A stretch of DNA of 64,000 bases from Fibrobacterota bacterium (GCA_019509785.1 JAEKLQ010000052.1:24280-88279); one strand, 5' to 3'; shown: positions 1 through 7,674, counted from the first letter of the stretch. Program-made: numbers and translations. The notes: generated by a model not told the origin, from the sequence alone.

Positions 1-1
1 G

Positions 2-151
2 GGAGCCGGATGGTACGCGGGAGGGATCCGGGGAGCCTACCATTCGGCCCAGCAGGAAAACTACCGCGCCCGCCAGCAGGCGGCCGACGGCCCCGTGCAA
101 ACGGGCTACGATGCCTTCGAGCGCAATGAACCCACAAGGAGCGAATTATGA
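2..151 (+). CDS. C-terminal end of an unknown protein (5' truncated by window)
   Basis: An open frame runs from the window edge to TGA at 149-151 and encodes about 49 residues. It is rich in Gly, Ala, Gln and aromatic residues (WYAGGIRGAYHSA), a pattern seen near the C-terminus of small membrane proteins with a glycine-rich hairpin. Its stop overlaps the next start as ATGA, so the two genes are almost certainly translationally coupled. Function cannot be assigned from this fragment. Confidence 0.6.
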   Translation, partial: GAGWYAGGIRGAYHSAQQENYRARQQAADGPVQTGYDAFERNEPTRSEL

Positions 152-813
152 ACCGGAAAAACCGCATCTTTTTCTTCCTCTCCCTGGCCTGCGCCGCCTT
201 CTGCCATGCGGAAGGCGGAAACCCGGTCCCGGGAAAGGTGACCGTAACTCAAGTCGAGGCCGCCGACGGATCGGGACGGCATTTCGCCTTGGTCGACGCC
301 GATGACAAAGCCATCAAAGCGAGCCTGCTCCAGGCGATGAGCAAGGAGTTTCCCGGGCAAGTGTACGTGGAAGCCGCGAAGGACGGGCCCCGGCAGGGAC
401 CGATCCTTTACGCGGAAAGCCATAGCGGATCCATGCAGCATTCCAAGGCCGGTCGCGATCTCGGGATTGGCGTGGCCATGTGCGCGGGAGCCTGCCTCTT
501 CGTGCAGGCCGCGGGCGAGGATGCCGATAAGGTTCATGGGGATGGCTTGTTCGTCCAGGCGGGGAGCAAGGTGGTCACCGGCGGCGCCGCGGTGATTCCG
601 TGCGCCTTGGGGGGCTTGGGCCTGGTTTTCCTCGGGCGTAGCGCCATCGAAGCGTTCCTCCCGGGGGAATCGGAGAGCCAATCCCCGAAAACCACCGAGA
701 CGATCCTGGCGGAAGGACGATTCCGGAAACTGGGAAGCTACGCTTTCGACGCGTCCCTCCCGGCGGAGGATCTGAAGTCGCAGGTCCTGCTCTACTGCGC
801 CTCGACGATTTAG
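148..813 (+). CDS. Secreted or membrane hypothetical protein
   Basis: The 221-residue product starts with a clear Sec signal (MNRKNR, then a hydrophobic run to about residue 21 ending CHA). A hydrophobic glycine/alanine-rich segment lies at roughly residues 145-170 (GGAAVIPCALGGLGLVFLG) and could cross a membrane. The rest is soluble and not recognised. The ATG overlaps the stop of the upstream gene by 4 bp and has AAGGAG just upstream, which fixes the start and implies an operon. No catalytic motif is visible. Confidence 0.75.
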   Translation: MNRKNRIFFFLSLACAAFCHAEGGNPVPGKVTVTQVEAADGSGRHFALVDADDKAIKASLLQAMSKEFPGQVYVEAAKDGPRQGPILYAESHSGSMQHSKAGRDLGIGVAMCAGACLFVQAAGEDADKVHGDGLFVQAGSKVVTGGAAVIPCALGGLGLVFLGRSAIEAFLPGESESQSPKTTETILAEGRFRKLGSYAFDASLPAEDLKSQVLLYCASTI

Positions 814-976
814 AATCCCTAACTTAAGGGGACAATTAGGCCGAAGGCCGTCCCGCCGAATCCTTGCTAGATTTTCCCGCTCGCCGCGGATGCCTTAGGG
901 CCGCGGCAGCGAGGACGTTCCGTTTGGCCTGCATTCCCCATTCGCGTTCGCTTCGTCCGACCCCCGTGGAGGAGCC

Positions 977-1630
977 ATGAGCCGATTGATTCTCGGGGTG
1001 ACCGGGAATATCGCCAGCGGAAAATCCGAGACCGCGCGCCTTTTACAGCAGAAAGGTTGCGCCCTCGTCGATGCGGACGCCGTGGCCCATGAGCTATACG
1101 GCTACGATCGCGCCCTGGTGCAGCAAATCGCCGCGGAGTTCGGGCAAGACGTGGTATGGACCAACGGGAGCCTTAACCGCGGCAAGCTCGGCAGCCTGGT
1201 GTTCGGCCGCCCCGAAGCCATGGCCGCCCTGAACCGCATCGTCCATCCCGCCCTTATCGCGGCCATCCGGGAGCGCATGCGCTCCTCCATGCGCGTCATG
1301 AACCGGGTGGTGCTGGATGCCGCCCTCATCGTGGAGCTGGGCTTCGCTACCGAGGTGGATTACCTGGTGCTGGTTTCGGCCTCGGTCAAGGTGCGGCTCG
1401 CCCGCCTGATGGAGCGCAGCGGCCTCACCTCCGAGGAGGCCATGCGCCGCATCGACAGCCAAATCCCGGAAGAAGCCAAGCTGCAATACGCGGATTTCGT
1501 TATCAAGAACGAGACCACCAAGGAATACCTGCACGACCAGGTGGATGCCCTTTGGGAAGAGCTGATGGAACGCGAACGCGAGGAGAACGCTCCCTCGGAG
1601 CGCGATCCGGAGCAGCCGGAAGATCGTTAG
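977..1630 (+). CDS. coaE: Dephospho-CoA kinase
   Basis: CoaE phosphorylates the 3'-OH of dephospho-CoA, the last step of coenzyme A synthesis, in the cytoplasm. The 217-residue protein has the expected P-loop GNIASGKS at about residues 10-17, the DADAVAHELY motif typical of CoaE, and a LID-like segment (RLARLMERSG). Length fits the family (about 200 residues). GGAGG lies just ahead of the ATG. The last 20 residues are a charged tail (EREREENAPSERDPEQ) not needed for the fold. An inverted repeat follows the stop. Confidence 0.95.
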   Translation: MSRLILGVTGNIASGKSETARLLQQKGCALVDADAVAHELYGYDRALVQQIAAEFGQDVVWTNGSLNRGKLGSLVFGRPEAMAALNRIVHPALIAAIRERMRSSMRVMNRVVLDAALIVELGFATEVDYLVLVSASVKVRLARLMERSGLTSEEAMRRIDSQIPEEAKLQYADFVIKNETTKEYLHDQVDALWEELMEREREENAPSERDPEQPEDR

Positions 1631-1633
1631 AGA

Positions 1634-1654
1634 CGGGCCGGCGGATTCGGCCCG
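1634..1654 (+). terminator. Hairpin after coaE, weak terminator candidate
   Basis: CGGGCCG at 1634-1640 pairs perfectly with CGGCCCG at 1648-1654 around a 7-nt loop. There is no U-tract, so it may only attenuate transcription or stabilise the coaE message before the gene at 1683. Confidence 0.35.
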
Positions 1655-1682
1655 GTTACCTTGATATCGTAACGGAGGAATC

Positions 1683-2399
1683 GTGGATAAGAAGATATGG
1701 ATCCTGGGGATACTGGGCATTCTCGCCGGACTGGGCCTGGGTGTTTTCCGCACCATGAAAAACGGCGCGGTCGCCGCCAAAGCGGCCCAAGATCTGTTCC
1801 CGGCGGAGAAACTGAACGGCTACGTCCAAGGCACGCATATCGAGGTCCGCGGGGACGATAAAGGCGGCCGTCCCGTGATAGCCGTCGCGGTGACGCCATA
1901 CGGGATAAAGCCGGATCAGGTTTCGCCCACCGGCTACGGGGCCCTCAAGGCCCTGCGCCGTTCCTTCCCGAAGGCCGATTGGATCTCCGTTTTCATCGCC
2001 GAGGATTCGGCCATGGCCGAGGCCAGCGAATGGGTGGGCGTGGCCGAAATGCGCGGGGGCAAGGTGACCGTAACCGGCGGGATACCCTCCGGCCGCGGGC
2101 TCGATTCCATTTCCCTACCGGGCGAAAAAGCGCATCGCCCGACCAAGGCTGATCTCAAAGCCGTCGCCGCCCTGTTCGATAGCACCAGCGGCCTTTCGGC
2201 CGAACGCTGGGACGAGTCCCAAGCCTTGCTCGGCGCGGGCTCGGGCCGGGTAGACAAATCCCGGTTCCTCACCCTGGATCTGCAAACCGCCTCCCTGCAT
2301 GCCGCCGCCAAGTCCCTGGGCATGGATCCCAAGCAACTCCAGTCCCTGGCCCTCGGGGTAAACCGTTTCTATTGGTCCAAGGCCGGGGATCCCTTGTGA
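1683..2399 (+). CDS. Membrane-anchored hypothetical protein
   Basis: A 238-residue protein beginning at GTG, preceded by ACGGAGGAA at good spacing. One N-terminal membrane segment (residues about 5-22, IWILGILGILAGLGLGVF) anchors a soluble domain. That domain contains a possible alpha/beta stretch (IEVRGDDKGGRPVIAVAVTP, then SFPKADWISVFIAED) and a C-terminal helical part. No family is recognised. It follows coaE by about 50 bp and could be read from the same transcript. Confidence 0.75.
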   Translation: MDKKIWILGILGILAGLGLGVFRTMKNGAVAAKAAQDLFPAEKLNGYVQGTHIEVRGDDKGGRPVIAVAVTPYGIKPDQVSPTGYGALKALRRSFPKADWISVFIAEDSAMAEASEWVGVAEMRGGKVTVTGGIPSGRGLDSISLPGEKAHRPTKADLKAVAALFDSTSGLSAERWDESQALLGAGSGRVDKSRFLTLDLQTASLHAAAKSLGMDPKQLQSLALGVNRFYWSKAGDPL

Positions 2400-2478
2400 G
2401 CCTTGCGGCCGGCGCCTCCCGCGCGCCGGTTCCCGCGCGCCCCCCGCGCGGTCCTTTTCCCGCGGTCCGCGGGCCCCG

Positions 2479-2507
2479 GGAACTTTTCCGCGGATGCCAT
2501 GTCTAAA
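2479..2507 (+). promoter_or_regulatory. Sigma-E-type ECF promoter of the sigma gene
   Basis: GGAACTT (2479-2485), a 16-nt spacer and TCTAAA (2502-2507) match the general layout of group-IV sigma promoters (GGAACTT near -35, TCxAA near -10). The predicted start of transcription is 13-15 nt before the sigma ATG at 2528. A near copy precedes the vWA gene at 4345, which argues for autoregulation by this sigma factor. Confidence 0.65.
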
Positions 2508-2527
2508 CCCGTTATGGGCATAATCCC

Positions 2528-3202
2528 ATGACCTTGTCCCCGGGAAACGGGGAAAGCCTCGGGACGGGCGCGCCATCCGGCCCCGAGCCGGCCGAGGCGG
2601 AGGACAATGCATGGATCCGGGAATTCCAGGCGGGCCGCGAACTGGGTTTCAACCGCCTGGTACTCAAGCACAAAGATCGCGTTTACGGCCTATGCCTGCG
2701 CCTCCTGTCCGGCGACGACGCGGAGGCGGAGGACGCGGCCCAGGAGTCCTTCGTGCGCGGGTACCGCGGTTTGCGGGACTTCCGTATGGAAGCCAAGTTC
2801 TCGACCTGGATGTACCGGATCGCCGTGAACGTGTGCAAGAACAAGCTGGATTCGCGTTCCTGGCGGGAGTCGCGGCGGACCATCGCTATCGATTCGGACG
2901 AAGCCGGCGCGTCGACGGAAGCCTCTTCCCCGTCGCCCTCCCAGGTCCTGGACGCCAAGACCCGGCGGGTGCGCATCGAATCCGCCATCGCCCGCTTGCC
3001 GGACGATCAGCGGGAATTGGTGGTCTTGCGGGACGTGGAAGGCCGATCGTACGAGGAAATCGCCGCGGCGACCGGACTCAATCCCGGCACGCTGAAATCG
3101 CGTCTCAACCGCGGGCGGGGGCAGCTGCGCGAATGGCTCAAGGATATGCTATTGCCTTTGCTGCTTTTGGCGGCTGCCTGGATTGCGAAGAACCATGGAT
3201 AA
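2528..3202 (+). CDS. ECF RNA polymerase sigma factor with C-terminal hydrophobic tail
   Basis: A 224-residue group-IV sigma factor. Region 2 is visible as FNRLVLKHKDRVYGLCLRLL followed by DAEDAAQESFVRGYRGL and FSTWMYRIAVNVCKNKL. Region 4 is ARLPDDQRELVVLRDVEGRS with the helix-turn-helix YEEIAAATGLNPGTLKSRLNR. Unusually, it ends with a hydrophobic stretch (LLPLLLLAAAWIAKNHG), so it may associate with the membrane. Its stop overlaps the anti-sigma ATG by 8 bp. A sigma-E-type promoter lies directly upstream. Recognition as RpoE-like is firm; the hydrophobic tail is the odd point. Confidence 0.93.
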   Translation: MTLSPGNGESLGTGAPSGPEPAEAEDNAWIREFQAGRELGFNRLVLKHKDRVYGLCLRLLSGDDAEAEDAAQESFVRGYRGLRDFRMEAKFSTWMYRIAVNVCKNKLDSRSWRESRRTIAIDSDEAGASTEASSPSPSQVLDAKTRRVRIESAIARLPDDQRELVVLRDVEGRSYEEIAAATGLNPGTLKSRLNRGRGQLREWLKDMLLPLLLLAAAWIAKNHG

Positions 3203-4256
3203 GCACCTCGACGTCGAAGCCTTAAGCGATTACGCGGAAGGCCTGTTGGACGGGCCCCGCCGCGCGGCCGCGGACGCGCACCTCGCGGGCTGCGCCGATT
3301 GCCGCCGCGGCCTTGCCGCCGCCCAGGCTTATTTCCGCGAGCTCGGAGGGCTCGAACCCGTGCCTGCGCCGGCCGATTTCCTGGCCAAGGTGCGCGCCCG
3401 CCTGCCGCAAAGCGCTTCCCCATGGAGACGCCTCTGGTCCGATCTTTCGGCGGCGATTCGGGTGGTTCCCACGCCCATCGCCGTCGGATTGATTTTGGGC
3501 GTTACGGCGATCACGGTTTACTTAAGGCATGGCGGGCCGGACCAAAACCGTTTGGTTCCGTTGTCCGCGACGAGTCGGGATGCCGCCCCCATGGCCGACC
3601 TTCCCAGGGCCCCTCAGGCCGCCCCGGCGCCGCTCCGTCCCCCCGCCCCCGTCGCTCGCAAAGTGCCGATGGACCTTTCCCGCCCGAACCAAACGCGCAT
3701 CGGGGGAAGGAGAGAGCGATTTCCATCCGAGGAGGCCGCGCCGGCTCAGCCGCCGGCCTCGGAGCCAGCGCTTGTGGCCGCGCCCGGCCAAGGCGGCCAG
3801 GCCGCCAATGTTCCGGGAAATGTCCCCGCTCCGACCGAAGCGGCGGCTGACCGCATGCAGGCCGGGGCGGGGGAGGGAGTCGCGTCCACGCCTGAGCGCG
3901 GGAAAGCCACGTCCCCGCTTGCCGCCGCGAAAGCACAGCCGCGCCCCGCGGAAAAAAAGGCCGTTCGCGCCGATGACGAAGCCGCCGTTTCCCCTTTCGG
4001 ATGTGCCTTGACCCTCAAATTTCCAGGGGATAGCGCCGCCATCCTTGCCGGGCTACGGTCCATGGGCATCCGCTACGAAGCCGGAAGCGGGGATCGGGGA
4101 CTGCGCCAATACTTCCTGATCGTGCCCGCCCCCATGCTGCGCGGGCTGGTCCCGTACCTCTCGCGTTACGGGACCTTGATCCTGCAAGGCGAGCCCCCGG
4201 CCGCGCGGACCGACAGCATCGCCGTCCGCTTACGGCTTCGTCTTCCTGTCCCCTGA
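3195..4256 (+). CDS. Transmembrane zf-HC2 anti-sigma factor
   Basis: The 353-residue protein starts at ATG 3195, overlapping the sigma stop. Residues 1-45 form a putative zinc-binding zf-HC2 domain, with HLAGCADC giving the H-x3-C-x2-C motif of ZAS anti-sigma factors. A membrane helix lies near residues 92-113 (TPIAVGLILGVTAITVYL). The periplasmic part has a Pro/Ala-rich linker containing TRIGGRR at 167-173, then a folded C-terminal domain of about 80 residues. The linker segment around residues 117-180 resembles the N-terminal segment of the vWA lipoprotein encoded next. The expected role is to hold the sigma factor until an envelope signal releases it. Confidence 0.85.
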   Translation: MDKHLDVEALSDYAEGLLDGPRRAAADAHLAGCADCRRGLAAAQAYFRELGGLEPVPAPADFLAKVRARLPQSASPWRRLWSDLSAAIRVVPTPIAVGLILGVTAITVYLRHGGPDQNRLVPLSATSRDAAPMADLPRAPQAAPAPLRPPAPVARKVPMDLSRPNQTRIGGRRERFPSEEAAPAQPPASEPALVAAPGQGGQAANVPGNVPAPTEAAADRMQAGAGEGVASTPERGKATSPLAAAKAQPRPAEKKAVRADDEAAVSPFGCALTLKFPGDSAAILAGLRSMGIRYEAGSGDRGLRQYFLIVPAPMLRGLVPYLSRYGTLILQGEPPAARTDSIAVRLRLRLPVP

Positions 4257-4344
4257 TTGACCCCAAAATCCCCAATCATTCCTCGGCCCTCGGCTCTCTT
4301 TTCCGCCACCGGACCGGGGCAATATTTTTTTTCGCGATTCGTCG

Positions 4345-4374
4345 GGAACTTTTCCCGCGGGCTCCGGTCTTAAA
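4345..4374 (+). promoter_or_regulatory. Sigma-E-type ECF promoter of the vWA lipoprotein gene
   Basis: GGAACTT (4345-4351), a 16-nt spacer and TCTTAAA (4368-4374). The first 11 bases (GGAACTTTTCC) and the spacer length equal those of the promoter at 2479. This suggests the ECF factor at 2528 drives the vWA gene, whose ATG is 64 nt downstream of the -10. Confidence 0.65.
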
Positions 4375-4437
4375 GCCCGAACCCGCGGCCATCGCCGCCG
4401 GGGACCGCTCCGGGTCCCCGCAACGAGGAGAACGCCT

Positions 4438-6315
4438 ATGAACCGACACGCCGCCTGCCTTTCACTAGCCGCCGTCCTGCTCTCCGCTTGCACCTTGAAG
4501 CGGGCCGAGCCCGAAGCCGTGAAAATCGTGCCACTGTCCTCGACTACGGCTTCCGATGCCGCTCCCGTTTCCGAAACCGTGGCCGCCGCGCCCGCCGGCG
4601 CCCTTAAGCTGAACGCCCCGCAACCCGCGGGAAAAAAGGCGGCCCTGGTTCCTCCCTCGGCGCTCTCCAATACGCGGATCGGGGGCAGGCGAGACTTTCC
4701 GGAAGGATCGGCTGACGCCTATAGCCTGCCGGTAATCCCGGCGGCCCCGGCGCCGCGAAGCCTGCAGGCCCCTTCCCGGAAGGAATACCGCGACGCCGAA
4801 CGTTGCGCGCGCTGCTACCCCGAGCCTACCGTTCCCGCCGAAGCGTCTCCGACGCCGAACAGCGAAGAGTATGCCGCCATCTATGAGAACCCCTTCCTGG
4901 AATCGCGTAGCAATCCGTTATCCACGTTTTCCATCGACGTGGACGGAGCATCCTACTCCAACACGCGACGCTTCATCCAGGAAGGGCAGCTGCCGCCCGC
5001 CGACGCCGTGCGCATCGAGGAATTCGTGAACTATTTCGATTACGATTACCCGCAGCCCACCGGTTCCGATCCGTTCTCCATCTCCACCGAAATCGCCTCG
5101 ACCCCCTGGAACGCATCGACCAAGTTGGTCCGCATCGGCCTGCAGGGGCGGCGCATGGAAGCCTCGCGTTTGCCGCCCAACAATTTGGTCTTCCTCATCG
5201 ATGTTTCCGGCTCGATGAATACTCCCGAAAAGCTGCCGCTCCTCAAGGACGGCTTCCGCATGCTCATCGATCAACTCCGCCCCCAAGATAAGGTCTCCAT
5301 CGTGGTCTATGCCGGGGCCGCCGGCATGGTGCTTCCTCCGACCCCGGGTTCGGACAAGGAGTCGATCCGCGAGGCCCTCGATCGCTTGGAGGCGGGCGGA
5401 TCGACGGCGGGAGGCGCGGGCCTGCGCATGGCCTACCAGGCCGCCCAGAACGCGTTCATCCGCGGCGGGAACAATCGCGTGATCCTGGCGACGGACGGGG
5501 ATTTCAACGTGGGCGTATCCAACGATGCCGACCTGATCCGGCTCATCGAATCGGAACGGGGCAAGGGCGTTTTCCTGTCGGTGCTAGGCTTCGGGACCGG
5601 CAATTACAAGGACGCGAAGATGGAGCAACTCGCCGACAAGGGCGACGGCAACTACTACTACGTCGACAACATCAACGAGGCCCGTAAGGTGTTGGTGGAA
5701 AAGCTGGCGGGAACGCTGTTCGCCATCGCCAAGGACGTGAAGCTGCAAGTCGAGTTCAATCCCGCCGCCGTGAGTTCTTATCGCTTGATCGGCTACGAGA
5801 ACCGCGCCCTGGCGGCGGAGGATTTCAACGATGATCGCAAGGATGCCGGCGAGTTGGGGGCGGGCGCGAGCGTCACCGCCCTCTATGAAATCGTTCCCGC
5901 CGCCCCGGCCCGCCCCAAGGTCGATCCCCTCAAATACCAGGACAAAGGCGGATCCGGTTGGAATTGGGGATGGGGCAAGGCCCGCGACGCCGAGCTGCTG
6001 ACGGTCAAGTTCCGTTACAAGCAACCCGGCGGCTCTACCAGCAAACTGATCAGCCGCAGCCTTAAAGGGAACGACGCGGCCTGGCAAGACGCTTCGGAGG
6101 ACTTCCGTTTCGCGGCGGCGGCCGCCGGCTTCGGGCTGGTGCTGCGCGGATCCCGCTTCCGCGGGGACCTTGACTTCGATAAGGTGGCGGCCATGGCCAA
6201 CGGCGCGCGCGGACGGGATACGCAAGGCCGCCGCGCGGAATTCGCGACCTTGGTGGACCAAGCCCGCGCCCTGGCCGGCAACGGCCGGGTGGGCTACCGC
6301 GGATACGGCGAATGA
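4438..6315 (+). CDS. YfbK-like von Willebrand factor A lipoprotein
   Basis: A 625-residue protein with a lipoprotein signal (LSAC, Cys18). Residues 28-90 are a Pro/Ala-rich linker with TRIGGRR at 79-85, also found in the neighbouring anti-sigma factor. A YfbK-type N-terminal region follows (NPLSTFSIDVDGASYSNTRR; RIEEFVNYFDYDYPQP). The vWA domain has a complete MIDAS start, DVSGS, at 255-259, and later ATDGDFNVG. The C-terminal region matches the DUF3520-type end of this family. The protein should be anchored in the envelope and bind a partner through a divalent metal. The ECF-type promoter and gene order link it to the sigma/anti-sigma pair. Confidence 0.88.
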   Translation: MNRHAACLSLAAVLLSACTLKRAEPEAVKIVPLSSTTASDAAPVSETVAAAPAGALKLNAPQPAGKKAALVPPSALSNTRIGGRRDFPEGSADAYSLPVIPAAPAPRSLQAPSRKEYRDAERCARCYPEPTVPAEASPTPNSEEYAAIYENPFLESRSNPLSTFSIDVDGASYSNTRRFIQEGQLPPADAVRIEEFVNYFDYDYPQPTGSDPFSISTEIASTPWNASTKLVRIGLQGRRMEASRLPPNNLVFLIDVSGSMNTPEKLPLLKDGFRMLIDQLRPQDKVSIVVYAGAAGMVLPPTPGSDKESIREALDRLEAGGSTAGGAGLRMAYQAAQNAFIRGGNNRVILATDGDFNVGVSNDADLIRLIESERGKGVFLSVLGFGTGNYKDAKMEQLADKGDGNYYYVDNINEARKVLVEKLAGTLFAIAKDVKLQVEFNPAAVSSYRLIGYENRALAAEDFNDDRKDAGELGAGASVTALYEIVPAAPARPKVDPLKYQDKGGSGWNWGWGKARDAELLTVKFRYKQPGGSTSKLISRSLKGNDAAWQDASEDFRFAAAAAGFGLVLRGSRFRGDLDFDKVAAMANGARGRDTQGRRAEFATLVDQARALAGNGRVGYRGYGE

Positions 6316-6329
6316 GGCCCGGCTTTCCA

Positions 6330-6358
6330 TTGAGCTTCCCCGGGCCGTGAATTATATT
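6330..6358 (+). promoter_or_regulatory. Housekeeping promoter of tRNA-Val
   Basis: TTGAGC (6330-6335), a 17-nt spacer and TATATT (6353-6358) sit 10 nt before the mature 5' end of the tRNA. This is a sigma-70-type arrangement with strong positional support. Confidence 0.7.
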
Positions 6359-6368
6359 TCCCCGTCCG

Positions 6369-6445
6369 GGTCGCTTAGCTCAGCTGGTTAGAGTACATCG
6401 TTCACATCGATGGGGTCGAAGGTTCAAATCCTTCAGCGACCACCA
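6369..6445 (+). tRNA. tRNA-Val (anticodon CAC)
   Basis: A complete cloverleaf can be drawn. Acceptor GGTCGCT (6369-6375) pairs with AGCGACC (6435-6441), D-stem GCTC pairs with GAGT, anticodon stem CATCG pairs with CGATG, and T-stem GAAGG pairs with CCTTC around loop TTCAAAT. The anticodon loop TTCACAT places CAC at 34-36, reading GUG valine codons. The 3' CCA is encoded (6443-6445). It has its own promoter and a terminator 30 nt downstream, so it is a single-gene unit. Confidence 0.97.
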
Positions 6446-6475
6446 CCCTTCTTCCTCCCCCGGGGGGAAGCATCC

Positions 6476-6507
6476 AGAACCCCTGCAACCGCGGGGGTTC
6501 TTTTTTT
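6476..6507 (+). terminator. Intrinsic terminator of tRNA-Val
   Basis: AGAACCCC (6476-6483) pairs with GGGGTTCT (6494-6501) and runs straight into a seven-T tract (6501-6507). This is a textbook rho-independent terminator. Confidence 0.9.
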
Positions 6508-6633
6508 ACCCCCCCACGCATTGATTCGATCATGGCCCGCCCACGTTGTTGCCCCCGCTAGAATTGTCGCCCACCCGGGTTACCCCTCCGGGAAGCGCCG
6601 TGACCGTCCTCACCCGATTCCTCCCTTCGCTTG

Positions 6634-6645
6634 TGATCGGAATCA
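6634..6645 (+). promoter_or_regulatory. FNR-type operator candidate upstream of the Crp/Fnr gene
   Basis: TGAT-CGGA-ATCA is an exact inverted repeat with the 4-nt spacing of FNR-family sites (TTGAT-N4-ATCAA). It lies 57 nt before the regulator start. The encoded regulator has an E-x2-S-R recognition helix like FNR, so autoregulation is a reasonable inference. Confidence 0.4.
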
Positions 6646-6702
6646 TGCATCTGGCTCACTTGGGAACTTAGCTTCCCTGTCACCATCAACCGGGAGGATC
6701 CC

Positions 6703-7431
6703 ATGACCGCTACGACAGTTTCTGCCCCCGCCGCCGACCGCCGCCTGGCGGCCCTGGAAACGGTGGACTTGTTCTCCGTGCTTTCCGAGGAGGAATCGCG
6801 ACGCTTGGCCGCGGCCCTGCTGGAGCGCTCCTACCCGGCCGGCTCCCCCATCGTGCATGCCGACGACCCGTCGGGCGGGCCTTTCTTCATCGTCGCGGAA
6901 GGGGAAGTGGCCGTGGTGCTGGAAACCGGCGAAGGCAAGGAGTCGGTGCTCGCGACCTTGCAACCAGGGGAGTTCTTCGGGGAGATGTCCCTGATCGACG
7001 AATCGCCGCGCGCGGCCACCGCCCGCGCCGTGCGTCCCTCGCGCTTGATGCTGCTGCGCCGGGAGGACTTCCGACGCGTGATGGCCGATTGCCCGCGCAT
7101 TTGCCTGGCCCTCCTGATCGAGATGAACCGCCGCCTGCGCCAGAGCAACCGCCGCGTGGCGGGCTTATCCTACCGCTCCATGCGGTCCCGCGTGGCGGGG
7201 GCCTTGCTCACCTTGATGGATGAAAAAGGCCTGCGCCGGATGGACGAGGGCGGCATGCGCGTGGTGATCCGGGAAAGGCCCACCCAGAAGTACCTGGCCG
7301 AGATGGCGGGGACGACGCGGGAATCGGTCTCGCGCACCTTGGCCGCCTGGGAGCGGGAAGGCTTGCTCAAGCCCAAAGGCCGTGACTTGGTCATCCTCCA
7401 GGAGGAGGCCATCCGCTCGCAGCTCGGGTGA
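6703..7431 (+). CDS. Crp/Fnr family transcriptional regulator
   Basis: A 242-residue regulator. Residues about 22-140 form a cyclic-nucleotide-type beta-roll (LFSVLSEEESRRLAAAL; LQPGEFFGEMSLIDESPRAATARA). A long dimerisation helix follows, then a winged helix at about 165-235 with PTQKYLAEMAGTTRESVSRT. The N-terminus lacks the cysteine cluster of oxygen-sensing FNR. The two cysteines present (MADCPRIC) lie close to the C-helix, so an Fe-S cofactor of the usual kind is unlikely. GEMSLIDESPRAATA resembles cAMP-binding versions, but the ligand is uncertain. CGGGAGG precedes the ATG. Confidence 0.92.
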   Translation: MTATTVSAPAADRRLAALETVDLFSVLSEEESRRLAAALLERSYPAGSPIVHADDPSGGPFFIVAEGEVAVVLETGEGKESVLATLQPGEFFGEMSLIDESPRAATARAVRPSRLMLLRREDFRRVMADCPRICLALLIEMNRRLRQSNRRVAGLSYRSMRSRVAGALLTLMDEKGLRRMDEGGMRVVIRERPTQKYLAEMAGTTRESVSRTLAAWEREGLLKPKGRDLVILQEEAIRSQLG

Positions 7432-7474
7432 GGGGCGCCTCGGTGGGCGTGGGAAGCGGGTCATGGAAATGAAA

Positions 7475-7504
7475 GCGGCGCGCCAGGGGGGACCAGCGCG
7501 CCGC
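7475..7504 (+). terminator. GC hairpin after the Crp/Fnr gene
   Basis: GCGGCGCGC (7475-7483) pairs perfectly with GCGCGCCGC (7496-7504) around a 12-nt loop. It has no U-tract. It may end or protect the regulator transcript. Confidence 0.35.
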
Positions 7505-7602
7505 CGGGAGGGCGAAACCCGGGGGGAGGGTTTCCGCCGATTCAGGGCCCCGCAGGGGAACGGGGCGGCCCGGGTTCCCGGGTAAAGATCCCGCGGCCAG
7601 GC

Positions 7603-7674
7603 TATAATCTATCGCTTTCGCGGGACTGGTTTTGTCATGGGAAGGTAAGAGAAGGGTCCCGGGTTACCAATGAC
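7603..7674 (+). ncRNA. Candidate small RNA downstream of a TATAAT box
   Basis: TATAAT at 7603-7608 is a perfect -10 box in a gene-free stretch, but no convincing -35 is seen. Just downstream, GTCAT (7634-7638) pairs with ATGAC (7670-7674) and the nested GGTAA (7644-7648) pairs with TTACC (7664-7668). No open frame with a ribosome site follows. The lack of a -35 and of a clear terminator keeps this tentative. Confidence 0.25.

Noticed and set aside
6663..6691. GGAACTT followed by TCAACC at 16 nt, resembling the ECF promoter
   Set aside because: Transcription from it would start at or after the ribosome site of the Crp/Fnr gene, and the bases after GGAACTT do not match the two supported promoters.
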